Shown: one piece after another, positions 1-11,542 of the stretch
Layout of the letters: the number at the start of each line of letters is the position of its first letter
How positions within the stretch are numbered: position 1 is the stretch's first letter
Assembly: GCA_028826165.1 (NCBI GenBank)
Contig: JAPDFW010000081.1
Coordinates: 1,134,501-1,198,500 of the forward strand
From: Anaeramoeba ignava
Taxonomy: Eukaryota; Metamonada; Anaeramoebidae
Reading direction: 5' to 3'
Length of the DNA stretch: 64,000 nucleotides
Translations under genes and position numbers: made by a program
Notes under the pieces: model-generated
The model's database searches: none
What the model was told of the DNA's origin: nothing
Seen by the model: only the letters and a program-made list of their open reading frames with translations

Positions 1-1
1 G

Positions 2-3000
2 GCAAATGAGGTTATTGGTCAAGCTTTTGCTCTTCCTATTGAAGAGTATCGTTCTATTGAACAATCAATTGAAATTTATCATCGTTGGTTATTAGGTGTT
101 GATATTCCTGCTCCTTTTGATGAAGAATTGAATTTTTTTTACAGAGTAAGTTGAAATAATTTTATAAATAAATTTATAAATAATTTTATAAATAATTTAA
201 TAAATAATTTTATAAATAAATTAATAAATAATTTTATAAATAAATTAATAAATAATTTTATAAATAATTTTATAATTAATTTTATAAATAATTTTATAAT
301 TAATTTTATAAATAATTTTATAATTAATTTAATAAATAATTTTATAAATAATTTAATAAATAATTTTATAAATAAATTAATAAATAATTTAATAAATAAT
401 TTTATAAATAAATTAATAAATAATTTAATAAATAATTTTATAAATAAATTAATAAATAATTTTATAAATAAATTAATAAATAATTTTATAAATAAATTAA
501 TAAATAATTTTATAAATAATTTAATAAATAATTTAATAAATAATTTTATAAATAATTTTATAAATAAATTAATAAATAAATTAATAAATAATTTTATAAA
601 TAATTTTATAAATAAATTAATAAATAATTTTATAAATAATTTTATAAATAATTTTATAAATAAATTAATAAATAATTTAATAAATAATTTAATAAATAAT
701 TTTATGAATAAATTAATAAATAATTTTATAAATAATTTTATAAATAATTTTATATTTAATTTTATAAATAATTTAATAAATAATTTTATTTAAGAATTTT
801 ATAAATAATTTTATAAATAATTTTATATTTAATTTTTATTTAATTTTATAAATAATTTTATAAATAATTTTATAAATAATTTTATAAGTAATTTTATATT
901 TAATTTTATAAATAATTTTATATTTAATTTTATAAATAAATTAATAAATAATTTTATAAATAAATTAATAAATAATTTTATAAATAAATTAATAAATAAA
1001 TTAATAAATAATTTTATAAATAATTTTATAAATAATTTTATAAATAATTTTATAAATAAATTAATAATTAAATTTATAAGTAATTTTATAAGTAATTTTA
1101 TAAATAATTTTATAAATAATTTTATATTTAATTTTATAAATAATTTTATAATTAATTTTATAAATAATTTTATAAATAGATTTATAAATAATTTTATATT
1201 TAATTTTATATTTAATTTTATATTTAATTTTATATTTAATTTTATAAATAATTTTAGGATATTTTTGCACACATGTCTTTGATTTTTCAACCTAGAAAAG
1301 TTGTTACACAAGAAATTTTAACAAAACATATCCAATTATGCAAAAACGTTATAAATATTTATCAAGAAGTAGCACTTGAAAGATCACAAAATTTTTCAAC
1401 AGAAACATGGGAATATTTACTCAACACATTAATTGGAATTTCAGATTCTTTAGTATCAAATGAATCCAATTTAACGAATGAACTATTTTCTTATTTGATT
1501 AGAGTAAAAAAAAACAAATAATTTTTAATTGATTTATTATTTAATTTATAATTTGATTTATTATTTGATTTATTATTTGATTTATTATTTGATTTATTAT
1601 TTGGTTTATTATTTGATTTATTAATTGATTTATTAATTGATTTATTATTTAATTTATAATTTGATTTATTATTTGATTTATTATTTGATTTATTATTTAA
1701 TTTATTATTTGATTTATTATTTAATTTATTATTTGATTTATTATTTGATTTATTATTTGATTTATAATTTGATTTATTATTTAATTTATTAATTGATTTA
1801 TTAATTGATTTATTATTTAATTTATAATTTGATTTATTATTTGATTTATAATTTGATTTATAATTTGATTTATTAATTGATTTATTATTTGATTTATAAT
1901 TTGATTTATTATTTGATTTATAATTTGATTTATTATTTGATTTATTATTTGATTTATTATTTGATTTATAATTTGATTTATAATTTGATTTATTATTTAA
2001 TTTATAATTTGATTTATTATTTAATTTATAATTTGATTTATTATTTAATTTATAATTTGATTTATAATTTGATTTATAATTTGATTTATAATTTGATTTA
2101 TTATTTGTGAAGTTGTTATATGATGTTTGGTTAAGATCTTCAACTAAAAACTTAGAAATGTGGGAAAGACTTCGAAAATCTTCAATTTCATGGAGACTTA
2201 AAACTGAAACTATAACACAATGGATTGCAACAATATTTGGATTAACTAATAAAGTTATTAATATCTTATATGGTCCAACAGAAGGAAATAATTTACTTGT
2301 GATTGATTTGTAATTATTTTTTATTAATTTTATTTGATTTTTGTTTTATTTAAATTAATTTATTTTTTATTTATTTTAGACCAAAAATTAAAAGCATTGG
2401 AGTTGATCCAAAACCAATTGAAATTTCTCATGAACAAATTATCTTTTCTTGGAATAGATTTCTTCGTATTTATTTTAAATATTTATTTAATATTTATTTT
2501 AAATATTTATTTAATATTTATTTTAAATATTTATTTAATATTTATTTTAAATATTTATTTAATATTTATTTTAAATATTTATTTAATATTTATTTTAAAT
2601 ATTTATTTAATATTTATTTTAAATATTTATTTAATATTTATTTTAAATATTTATTTAATATTTATTTTAAATATTTATTTAATATTTATTTTTAATATTT
2701 ATTTAATATTTATTTTTAATATTTATTTAATATTTTATATTTATTTTCAAAAAATAGAAATGATCGGAAATCCAAATGAAATTACAATGCAATCTTTATT
2801 TTGGGATTCAATGATGGGTATTCAAAAATGTATAAAAGCACTTCTCGATGTTGGTAGTAAATATGATCCAAAAACAACAAGTGAAGTTATAGTTGATCAT
2901 CCTGATGGAAATTCAATCTTGAGAGTTTTTGGAAATTGGCTATTTGAAGCAATTTCAATGACAGATTTATCTTTTTCAGATGGAATTTCAGTTGCTTATA

Positions 3001-6000
3001 GCAGTTTATGTCAAATTTTTACTTCTCATCAAAAAAATCCATTAGAAGATGTTTATTTGAGTAAATTTTATGAAGGAATTATTAGAATTTTCTCAAATCC
3101 AAATAGTTTTGGTAAACAAATTTGTGCTACTATTGCGAATTCAGAAAAAATATTCTCTTGTGGACTTAGAGGTGTTCATATTTTAATTCCTTTTTACTTA
3201 TTTGTTCTGAAAAAGATTATTCCGAATGTAGATAAAAATTAATTTCAAAATAATTTAATTCAAAATATTTCAAAATAATTTATAAAAAATATTTCAAAAT
3301 AATTTAATTTAAAATATTTCAAAATAATTTAATTCAAAATATTTCAAAATAATTTAATTTAAAATATTTCAAAATAATTTATATAAAATATTTTTTATAA
3401 ATTAATTTAAAATAATTTAATTCAAAAATATTTCAAAATAATTTAATTTAAAATATTATTGATTTTATTAGAGATCCGTTTCATTTACAACAAATATACC
3501 TCTTAATATGTTACGTAGATCATCTATTACAATTTTATCAAGTCTTATTAGTTCACCACATTATTTTGAAAAAACTCAAATTATTTCAATTGATTCAAAA
3601 GTTCTTGATACTTCATTTAAAGATTTCCAAAGTATTTCAGGGATTTTCCAAAACATATTAGTCTCAGGGTTTATGAATGAACAAGATCCTATAAATGCAC
3701 AAATGATATTATGGTTGATGTCTTCTCATCTTCATGAAGATATTTCCGATATTTCATCTTTGCCATCACTTTATATTTCAACAATTCAAGATTTTATCAC
3801 TAATCCAAATGAAGTTCAAAATTCTTGGCCAATTTCTTGCTTTTTAGTCGCTTGTGATGTTCTTCATTCCATGGTTTATTTGTTCAACCAAATGAATAAA
3901 ATTTCTCCAGTAATTTTTCTATTTAAATTTAAAAATATTTAAATTCAAAAATAATTAAATTCAATAATATTTAAATTCAAAAATAATATTTAAATTCAAA
4001 AATAATAATTAAATTCAAAAATATTTAAATTCAAAAATATTTAAATTTAAAAATATATTTAAATTCAAAAAATATTTAAATTTAAAAAATATTTAAATTC
4101 AAAAATAATATTTAAATTCAAAAATAATATTTAAATTCAAAAATATTTAAATTCATAAAAATATTTAAATTCAAAAATAATATTTAAATTCAAAAATATT
4201 TAAATTCAAAAATATTTAAATTCAAAAATAATATTTAAATTCAAAAATAATAATTAAATTCAAAAAAAATATTTAAATTCAAAAATATTTAAATTCAAAA
4301 ATATTTAAATTCAAAAATATTTAAATTCAAAAATATTTAAATTCAAAAATAATATTTAAATCCAAAAATAATATTTAAATTCAAAAATATTTAAGAAAAT
4401 TGTGATGGATTTAGTAGCAAAACTTTCAGCATATATTACTAATTTGATTAATCAACCAGGAAACACACCACAAGAAGTTATTAATACGAAAATATCACGA
4501 CTTTACGAAGTGATATCAGATTATATAACCAAATCACAATGGATTTATGAATCACCAATGGCTTTATCTGATTTAATAACTTCTTTTGAAGCAGCACTTC
4601 AGATGCCACAAGCCAAATCCAAGCCAGGCATTTCGCAACAAGTACAAGACTTTGCATTTATTGCTTTTATGAATCTTTATCGCCAAGTTGGGAATTTCCC
4701 ATTACCTTTGGGTCCTTCTACAAAATGCTCTTTAATTACTGAAAAACAAATTATGAATAAGTTTAAATTTTCTGAATCTGAATTATTACAAAGAACTCGT
4801 CATTTTGTTCATGAAAATCAACGTATTTTAACTTTTATTGAGGGAATTCCAGAAAAAGAATCTGAAGGTATTTTTCCTTTTAATTTTTAATTTTTTCATT
4901 TAAATTTCAAAATTTAAAAACATTTTTTTAGAATCACCTGTTTTTATAATAATTAGAGATTTAACAGGAAGAAATTCATGGAAAGGAAAGTTTTGGATTT
5001 TACCTTTAAGTTTTATCAAACCAGGTAAAATTAAAATTAAAATAAAATTAAAATTCATTTATAAAATTAAAATTAAAATTAAAATTAAAATTAAAATTAA
5101 AATTAAAATTAAAATTAAAATTAAAATTAAAATTAAAATTAAAATTAAAATTAAAATTAAAATTAAAATTAAAATTAAAATTAAAATTAAAATTAAAATT
5201 TAAATTAAAATTTAAAATTAAAATTAAAATTTAAAAAAGATGAAAAATCTATTAAAAAGCATATTTGGGAAGGAGAAGTTATATCACCAGTTTATCCAAG
5301 AGCAATCAAAATGACGGAATACAAACAACAAGAAATGGATCTTCGATATAATTTAGTTCCATTATATAACTTTTTATCATCACCAATGGAAGTTAGATAT
5401 CATTATACATTTGCATTTGTGGAAAATCAAAATCGAGTTGAAGAAGTTTATCGATTTATTGAAGAATCAAGTGCAGTAAAATTATTCCAGAAAAGAACTT
5501 CAAGACCAAATCATACTGATAAAAAATGGCAATTTAATATGGCTCGTTTGTTACTTTCAAATTTTGGATATACTCATCCTGATTGGTTGCAATCTCTTGA
5601 TTCTATTCCTTCTTCTTTGGCAATTTTAAATGAATTAAAGAATATTGATCAACTTCCTAAGTAAAATTAAAATTCAATTATAAAATTAAAATTCAATTAT
5701 AAAATTAAAATTCATTTATAAAATTAAAATTAAAATTAAAATTAAAATTAAAATTAAAATTAAAATTCATTTATAAAATTAAATTTAAAATCAAAATTAA
5801 AATTAAAATTAAAATTAAAATTAAAATCAAAATTAAAATTAAAATTAAAATTAAAATTAAAATTAAAATTAAAATTAAAATTAAAATTAAAATTAAAATT
5901 AAAATTAAAATTAAAATTAAAATTAAAATTAAAATTAAAATTAAAATTAAAATTAAAATTAAAATTCATTTATAAAATTAAAATTAAAATTAAAATTAAA

Positions 6001-7111
6001 ATTAAAATTAAAATTAAAATTAAAATTAAAATTAAAATTAAAATTAAAATTCAAATTATATTTAAAATCAAAATTAAAATTAAAATTCATTTATAAAATT
6101 AAAATTAAAATTAAAATTAAAATTAAAATTAAAATTATAATTAAAATTAAAATTCATTTATAAAATTAAAAATAAAATTAAAATTAAAATTATAATCAAA
6201 ATTAAATTTAAAATTCAAATTAAAATTAAAATTAAAATTCATTTATAAAATTAAAATTAAAATTATAATTAAAATTAATATTAAAATTCATTTATAAAAT
6301 TAAAATTAATATTAAAATTAAAATTAATATTAAAAATTAAAATTAAAATTAAAATTAAAATTAAAATTAAAATTAAAATTAAAATTAAAATTAAAATCAA
6401 AAATTAAAATTATTAAAATTAAAATTAATTTATAAAATTAGTCGATATCAAACAACAATTGGAGTAATGTATCTTTATCCAGGACAAAACAGATTAACTG
6501 ATAACTCTCATGCATTTATGAATTCTAACGGAAGTTCAGAATTTGAGAAATTTATACTTGAACTTGGATGGGCAGTTTCATTAGACAAACATCAAGGATT
6601 CAAAGGATTATTAACAAGTGAATTAGTAAGCAATGGAATCTATTATTCGAGCTTTTTAGACGAAGTGATTTTCCATTTACCATCAGCATTGACAACAGAA
6701 GAATCAAGAAAAGCTATTATTCAAAATGATAGCGTTATTATAGTTTGGTGTGATGATCCTCGACCTTTTGTTCCTGATTTGATTCGCACTCCAAAGAATC
6801 AAGTTTTCATTGTGATTCGTCCATTTTTCACATCTTTATATTCCATCCAGATTTTCAACTATTCAACTCATGATATTATTTGTGGTCCGTTATTGAATAA
6901 TTCAATTGTTGCTCGTCCACTTCTTGCACACTTTGTTAGATTAACTGCTTTGAATTATTCAAAAGAACTCGCGTTCCAAAATGATTCTCTTCCAAATCCT
7001 TCTGTGATTCGTAAAAATCATATCCAAAAGTTTATTGAAGGAAGCAAACTTGATTATCCTTCTTATGATCTTTATCATTCATTTTTCATTTCTAAAGAAG
7101 GAAAAAAATAA
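2..7111 (+). CDS. RALGAPB: RalGAP beta-subunit-like protein, 3' part, 10 exons
   Basis: Partial at the 5' end. Exons: 2-145, 1258-1503, 2113-2309, 2380-2465, 2758-3227, 3472-3909, 4396-4867, 4932-5024, 5240-5660, 6442-7111. Every junction is GT-AG and every phase closes, giving 1,078 visible residues; human RALGAPB is about 1,490. The spliced product follows the RalGAP beta order: LLGVDIP near the visible start, FGNWLFEA, CGLRGVHILIPF, LRRSSITILSSL, then PLPLGPSTKCSLI, and near the C terminus YLYPGQN, LELGWAVSLDKH and NHIQKFIEG. The C-terminal part matches the Rap/RalGAP-like region. In animals this subunit partners a catalytic alpha subunit that switches off Ral GTPases; whether the partner exists here cannot be seen. 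Seven of the nine introns are filled with simple repeats; introns 3 (70 bp) and 7 (64 bp) are not. The family call is by recognition of conserved blocks, and the exon joins are strongly supported by their continuity. Confidence 0.85.
146..1257. repeat. Intron 1 array of RalGAP-like gene (TAAATAATTTTA type)
   Basis: The 1,112 bp intron is almost entirely degenerate tandem copies of an 11-12 bp unit (TAAATAATTTTA, variants TAAATAAATTAA and TATTTAATTTTA). Donor GTAAG is at 146 and acceptor TTTTAG ends at 1257. Long open frames through it on either strand are Ile/Lys/Asn/Leu periodic artefacts of the repeat. Confidence 0.95.
1504..2112. repeat. Intron 2 array (TTATTTGATTTA 12-mer)
   Basis: A 609 bp intron built from the 12-mer TTATTTGATTTA with variants TTAATTGATTTA, TAATTTGATTTA and TTATTTAATTTA. 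The unit differs from that of the preceding intron in the same gene. The acceptor is the AG at 2111-2112, in GTGAAG just after the array. Confidence 0.95.
2466..2757. repeat. Intron 4 array (TTTATTTTAAATA / TTTATTTAATA)
   Basis: A 292 bp intron with an alternating 24 bp unit made of TTTATTTTAAATA and TTTATTTAATA. It reads through in one frame as a periodic hydrophobic peptide that fuses to the next exon, but the GT at 2466 and the AG at 2756-2757 restore the conserved protein. Confidence 0.9.
3228..3471. repeat. Intron 5 array (AAAATATTTCAAAATAATTTAATT)
   Basis: A 244 bp intron with imperfect units in which AAAATATTTC alternates with AAAATAATTTAATT. Two overlapping acceptor dinucleotides (AGAG at 3470-3473) end it; only the first keeps the reading frame. 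Confidence 0.85.
3910..4395. repeat. Intron 6 array (ATTCAAAAATATTTAA)
   Basis: A 486 bp intron of units ATTCAAAAATATTTAA and ATTCAAAAATAATATTTAA. The motif is again unique to this intron within the gene. Confidence 0.9.
5025..6441. repeat. Introns 8 and 9: AAAATT hexamer arrays around exon 9
   Basis: Intron 8 (5025-5239) and intron 9 (5661-6441) are both near-pure AAAATT hexamer arrays, broken at intervals by CATTTATA or TATAATC. Coding exon 9 (5240-5660) lies between them. These are the only two introns of the gene that share a unit, which suggests copying between neighbouring introns or independent growth of the commonest hexamer. Confidence 0.9.
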
Positions 7112-7387
7112 CTTGCATTTTCCTTTTTAATTTTCTTTTTAATTTTCCATTTTAATTTTCCATTTTAATTTTCTTTTTTTTTTCTTCTCATCATTAATTC
7201 ATTAATTCATTAATTCATTAATTCATTAATTGATTGGTGTTGTTTTTCTTTTTGGATTCTAAAAAAAAAATTAAAAGCAATAAAAAGATATTTTTCTTTT
7301 TTTTCTTTTTTAAATAAAAATCGGATAAAAAAAAATTAATAAAAAAAATTGATAAAATTCAAATCATTTTCCAAATCATTTTCCAAA
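7112..7387. other. Convergent 3' intergenic spacer
   Basis: The RalGAP-like gene and the LRR gene end toward each other across 276 bp. The spacer holds TTTTAATTTTC repeats, a short ATTAATTC array near 7190-7225 and A/T homopolymers. I see no gene in it. Confidence 0.7.
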
Positions 7388-9610
7388 TTATTTCTTATGA
7401 AAAGTTGGTGGAAGTGTTTTTCTTCTTCCTCTTCTTTCTTCAATAATTTTTTTCTTTTTTGCTTTTAAATAATCAATAAAATCCTCATATTCTTTTTCAG
7501 GAACTTTTTCCAAAATCAAAAATTCATCAACTTGATTCATTTCTGAGATTAACATTGAATTTCTTGTTGATTTTTCTTTTCCTTTTCCTTTTTTATTTTT
7601 CTTTTTATTTTTATCTTTAAGTAAATCGGAACTTGATTTTGAAACATTTTTTAATTTAGATGGGAATTTTGGGTTAATTTTTGGTTTTTCATTTAAATTT
7701 GGATCATCTGTAGAATTTGGTAAAATGAATTCAGAATTTGTTAATTTCATTGAGTTAATTTTGGATTTTGGATTTAATTTTGGATTTTGATTTGTGTTTA
7801 ATTCTTGATTTGTTATTTTAGTTTCCGTTGTTTTGGAATGAGATTTAGAATGATTTTTAGAATGATTTTTAGAATGATTTTTAGAATGATTTTTAGAATG
7901 ATTTTTAGAATGATTTTTAGAATGAGATTTAGAATGATTTTTAGAATGAGATTTTTGTTTTTTAATTTCATTTTCATTTTGTTTTTCATTTTGATTTTCA
8001 TTTTGTTTTTCATTTTGATTTTGATTTTGATTTTGATTTTGATTTTGATTTTGTTTTTCAATCTCATTTTGTTTTTGTTTTTCATTTTCATTTTCATTTT
8101 CATTTTCATTTTCATTTTGTTTTTGTTTTTGATTTTCATTTTGATTTTGGTTTTGATTTTCATTTTCATTTTGATTTTGATTTTCATTTTGTTTTTGATT
8201 TTGATTTTGATTTTGTTTTTGTTTTTCAATCTCATTTTCATTTTCAATCTCATTTTCATTTTGTTTTTGTTTTTCTTTTTCATTTTCTTTTTCATTTTCA
8301 TTTTGATTTTCAATCTCATTTTCATTTTGATTTTGATTTTCATTTTCATTTTGATTTTCATTTTGTTTTTGTTTTTGTTTTTCATTTTCATTTTCATTTT
8401 CAATCTCATTTTCATTTTGTTTCTCATTTTCGTTTTCATTTTGATTTTCATTTTGATTTTCATTTTCATTTTCATTTTTTTTTTCATTTTGTTTTTTTTT
8501 CGATGAGCGAAGTTTCTTTTTTGTAGATTCAAATATTTTTAAATTTCGATATAAAGATTCTTGAATATTTTGAAAATCATCAGAAAGTTTTTGTTTATCA
8601 TCAATTGATAATTCAAAATCCAATAAAGATTTATTATATTGAATTACATTAGCGAAATGAGATAATAAATCATTTGAGATTTTATTTCCAAGTAAAGAAA
8701 GTCTTTGGAGTTTACTTTCCATCAACAAAGCTCGACAAAGAATAATTAATCCAGATGATGAAAGATTGCAATAATTAAGTTCTAATTCTTTAAGTTTTGA
8801 ATTAGAAAACACAATAGTTTCAACTAAATCTTCAATTTGATCTGAAAAAATCGATTGTTGATTAACTACAATGGATCTAATTTGAGTATTTGATTTCAAT
8901 TTTTCAAAAAATGTCTTCAAGCTTATTTCATCAATAGGTGATGTTGAAAGTCGTATTTTATATATTCTAAAACATTTTTCTGAAATAACTTCACTTAATA
9001 TTTTCATGTCAACTTCAGTAAGTGTTAATTCATTAAAATCAAAAAAGTGATTTTTATTTTTCAAAATGGAAATGATTTCAGGATTTAATTTTTTTTCATT
9101 TAATCCAAATTTTTTGATAATCTCATCTAATTTTTTTGTTCTTTTTTGTAAAGTTCTGTTTGAAACATTATCATTATTTGAATTGTTTTGATTTTTTTTA
9201 TTTTCATTTGTTTTATTTTGATTTGTTTTATTTTCATTTGTTTTATTTTGATTTTTTTTATTTTGATTTGTGTTTTGATTTGTTTTATTTTGATTTGTAT
9301 TTTGATTTGATTTGTTTTGATTTTTTTTATTTTCATTTGTTTTATTTTGATTTGTTTTATTTTGATTTGATTTGTTTTCATTTGTTTTGTTTTGATTTTT
9401 ATTTTGATTTGTTTTATTTTGATTTGTATTTTGATTTGTGTTTTGATTTGTTTTATTTTGATTTGATTTGTTTTCATTTGTTTTATTTTGATAACTTTTT
9501 TTTGCTTCTTTTTTTAATTTCTCTTCTTGATCTTTGAAAGTTAATTTTTGATTTTTTTTGGGTTTTTTCTCATTATTTTGTTTTAATTTTTGTTTTGAAT
9601 CATTTTCCAT
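7388..9610 (-). CDS. Low-complexity protein with central leucine-rich repeats
   Basis: Single exon, 740 residues, start ATG at 9610, stop TAA at 7388. Residues about 40-145 are a Lys/Asn/Gln/Thr array (NQNKTNENK type). Residues about 150-370 are a compact folded region with ribonuclease-inhibitor-like leucine-rich repeats, for example KLKELELNYCNLSSSG and KLQRLSLLGNKISND. Residues about 375-565 are an Asn/Glu/Gln/Lys tract, followed by a run of SHSKNH repeats and then a basic C terminus. The folded core suggests a protein-binding scaffold; no enzyme motif is visible. The polar tracts come from hexamer/dodecamer DNA expansions (TCATTT, TGATTT), so their length is probably polymorphic. Open frames on the opposite strand at 7805-8506 and 9136-9537 are shadows of this repetition. 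The coding call is firm and the function unknown. Confidence 0.8.
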   Translation of the reverse strand: MENDSKQKLKQNNEKKPKKNQKLTFKDQEEKLKKEAKKSYQNKTNENKSNQNKTNQNTNQNTNQNKTNQNKNQNKTNENKSNQNKTNQNKTNENKKNQNKSNQNTNQNKTNQNTNQNKKNQNKTNENKTNQNKTNENKKNQNNSNNDNVSNRTLQKRTKKLDEIIKKFGLNEKKLNPEIISILKNKNHFFDFNELTLTEVDMKILSEVISEKCFRIYKIRLSTSPIDEISLKTFFEKLKSNTQIRSIVVNQQSIFSDQIEDLVETIVFSNSKLKELELNYCNLSSSGLIILCRALLMESKLQRLSLLGNKISNDLLSHFANVIQYNKSLLDFELSIDDKQKLSDDFQNIQESLYRNLKIFESTKKKLRSSKKKQNEKKNENENENQNENQNENENEKQNENEIENENENEKQKQKQNENQNENENQNQNENEIENQNENEKENEKEKQKQNENEIENENEIEKQKQNQNQNQKQNENQNQNENENQNQNQNENQKQKQNENENENENENEKQKQNEIEKQNQNQNQNQNQNQNEKQNENQNEKQNENEIKKQKSHSKNHSKSHSKNHSKNHSKNHSKNHSKNHSKNHSKSHSKTTETKITNQELNTNQNPKLNPKSKINSMKLTNSEFILPNSTDDPNLNEKPKINPKFPSKLKNVSKSSSDLLKDKNKKKNKKGKGKEKSTRNSMLISEMNQVDEFLILEKVPEKEYEDFIDYLKAKKKKIIEERRGRRKTLPPTFHKK

Positions 9611-9716
9611 ATTTTTTTTTAAAATAAACTAAAATTTTTTCAATAAAAAAAAAAATAAAGAATAAAAAAAGAAAAAAATGAAAAAGAAAAAAATGAAAAA
9701 AAAAAACAAATTTTTT

Positions 9717-10957
9717 TTAATTTTGTTTATAAATTTCATTTAATATTGTTTGAATAATTGGATTTTCTTTTTGATTATCAATACAAAATTTTTCAATTTT
9801 TTTTAATTTTTCAAAATAAAAATTCCTTTCTTTTTCAATTCCTTCTGCCATTTTTTTTGTTTGAAAAAGAATTGAATTAAGTTTTTTGTTATTTTTTTGA
9901 AGATTTGCTAAATAAAAAAAATTAAAAAAAAAAAGATTAGAACAAAAATATTTTTTTTACTTTTTGGGAAATTTAAATTTTCTTACTTTTTTCTTCAATC
10001 AATTTTTTGAAATCATTTTGATTTTTATTTTTATTTTTATTTTTATTTTGATTTTGATTTTGATTTTGATTTTGATTTTGATTTTGATTTTGATTTTGAT
10101 TTTGATTTTGATTTTTATTTTTATTTTGATTTTGATTTTGATTTTGATTTTGATTTTGATTTTGATTTTGATTTTGAATTTGATTTTGATTTTGATTTTG
10201 ATTTTTATTTTGATATTCATTTTGATTTTGAATTTGATTTTGATTTTGATTTTTATTTTGATTTTGATTTTGATTTTGATTTTGATTTTGATTTTGATTT
10301 TGATTTTTATTTTGATTTTGATTTTTATTTAATTCAAACCATCTTTTCATCCATTGTAAAAATTCAAGATTATCTTGATATTTTCCTTTAATTAATTTAT
10401 TAATTTCAATTTCCTTTTTATATTTAAATAAAAATAAAAATAAAAATAAAAATAAATTTATTTATTAATAATTTAAAATACTTTATCTATTCCAATTTTT
10501 TGAAAAGCTCCTTGTAATACTTTCCAATTTTGAATAAATTCCCATTCCAATTTTGCATCAAATTTAACAAGATCTAATCTAACTTTTCCAGGATAACAAA
10601 AATCAACAACTCTACAATAAGCAGCTCCTAAAAAAAAAAAGAGAACAGAAGAAAAAAATTTATTTTTATTTTTTTAATTAAATTTGTTCCACTTTTTTAT
10701 TTTTATTTTTTTATTTAAATTTGTTCCACTTTTTTATTTATTTTTATTTTTTTACCTGAACAACATTCTTCAACTTTTTTATAATTTAATGATAATAATG
10801 AATTAATCCAATTAATTAATTCTTTTCTTCCAACAAAAAATGCTTTATCCATCATTCCTTTAAGAGTGAAAAAAAAACAAAGAAATAATTAAAACAATCA
10901 TTTCCAAAAACAAACAAAAAAAAAAGAACAAAATTTACCAATTAAATTTTTTGACAT
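9717..10957 (-). CDS. MAPRE/EB1: EB1/MAPRE microtubule plus-end-binding protein, 5 exons
   Basis: Exons on the minus strand: 10957-10939, 10857-10756, 10627-10482, 10413-9987, 9907-9717. All junctions are GT-AG and in phase, giving 294 residues. The N-terminal calponin-homology domain (about 1-120) shows ELINWINSLLSLNYKKVEE, CCSGAAYC, KLEWEFIQNWKVLQ and KGKYQDNLEFLQWMKRW, all EB1 signatures. The C-terminal EB-homology domain (about 240-294) shows EGIEKERNFYFEKLKKIE, the coiled coil that binds plus-end partners. Between them is a ~100-residue Asn-Gln dipeptide linker encoded by an AATCAA hexamer array, in place of the usual Ser/Pro/Lys linker. The last residues lack a clear EEY/F tail. Exon 1 is only 19 nt. 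The protein should track growing microtubule ends. The repeat-encoded linker makes expansion or contraction likely. Confidence 0.93.
10005..10332. repeat. Coding AATCAA hexamer array in EB1 exon 4
   Basis: On the minus strand a nearly uninterrupted AATCAA array (plus strand TTTGAT) is translated as (Asn-Gln)n with some Lys (AAAAAT units). The same hexamer class (AAAATC) fills a non-coding intron of the eIF2-gamma gene at 29004-29879, so one simple repeat is protein-coding here and intronic there. Confidence 0.9.
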
Positions 10958-11542
10958 TTTTAAAAAACAAAACAAAAATGGAAAATTAAAAAATGAAAAT
11001 TTAAATTCTTTTTATCTAAAAATCAATGTCAAATCTAAATCTAAAAATGAAATTGAAACTAAATCTAAAAATTAAAATTGAAAATTAAAATTGAAATTGA
11101 AATTGAAATTGAATTTGAAATTGAATTTGAAATTGGATTAAAAATTGAAATTAAAATTGAAATTGAAATTGAAAATTAAAATTGAATTTGAAATTGAAAT
11201 TGAAATTGAAAATGAAATTGAATTTGAAATTGAATTTGAAATTGAAAATGAAATTGAATTTGAAATTGAATTTGAAATTGAATTTGAAATTGAATTTGAA
11301 ATTGAATTTGAAATTGAATTTGAAATTGAATTTGAAATTGAATTTGAAATTGAATTTGAAATTGAATTTGAAATTGAAATTGAAATTGAATTTGAAATTG
11401 AAATTGAAATTGAATTTGAAATTGAATTTGAAATTGAATTTGAAATTGAATTTGAAATTGAATTTGAAATTGAAAATGAAATTGAATTTGAAATTGAATT
11501 TGAAATTGAATTTGAAATTGGATTAAAAATTGAAATTATAAT
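10958..11542. repeat. Intergenic GAAATTGAATTT array between EB1 start and exportin-5 stop
   Basis: This 585 bp gap contains an array of the 12-mer GAAATTGAATTT (about 11080-11530), with GAAATTGAAAAT and GAAATTGAAATT variants. It ends immediately before the exportin-5-like stop codon, so it is probably that gene's 3' UTR or spacer. Open frames of Ile-Glu-Phe-Glu and Leu-Lys-Leu-Asn across it are artefacts. The EB1 5' flank holds A-rich sequence with GAAAATTAAAAAATG. Confidence 0.85.

Noticed and set aside
829-1311. Long periodic Lys-Leu-Ile open frames on the minus strand and similar frames in other arrays (5760-5969, 11145-11546, 23025-23216, 29137-29846, 30295-31105, 45432-45755)
   Set aside because: They are translations of tandem DNA repeats inside introns or spacers, with strict residue periodicity and no folded segment.
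7805-9537. Plus-strand Phe/Ile-rich frames at 7805-8506 and 9136-9537, and additional minus-strand Lys/Met frames in the same region
   Set aside because: They are shadows of the low-complexity tracts of the minus-strand LRR protein, which alone continues into non-repetitive folded sequence.
9964-10332. Plus-strand Ile-Leu frame opposite EB1 exon 4
   Set aside because: Complement of the AATCAA array; the minus-strand frame joins the two EB1 domains in phase.
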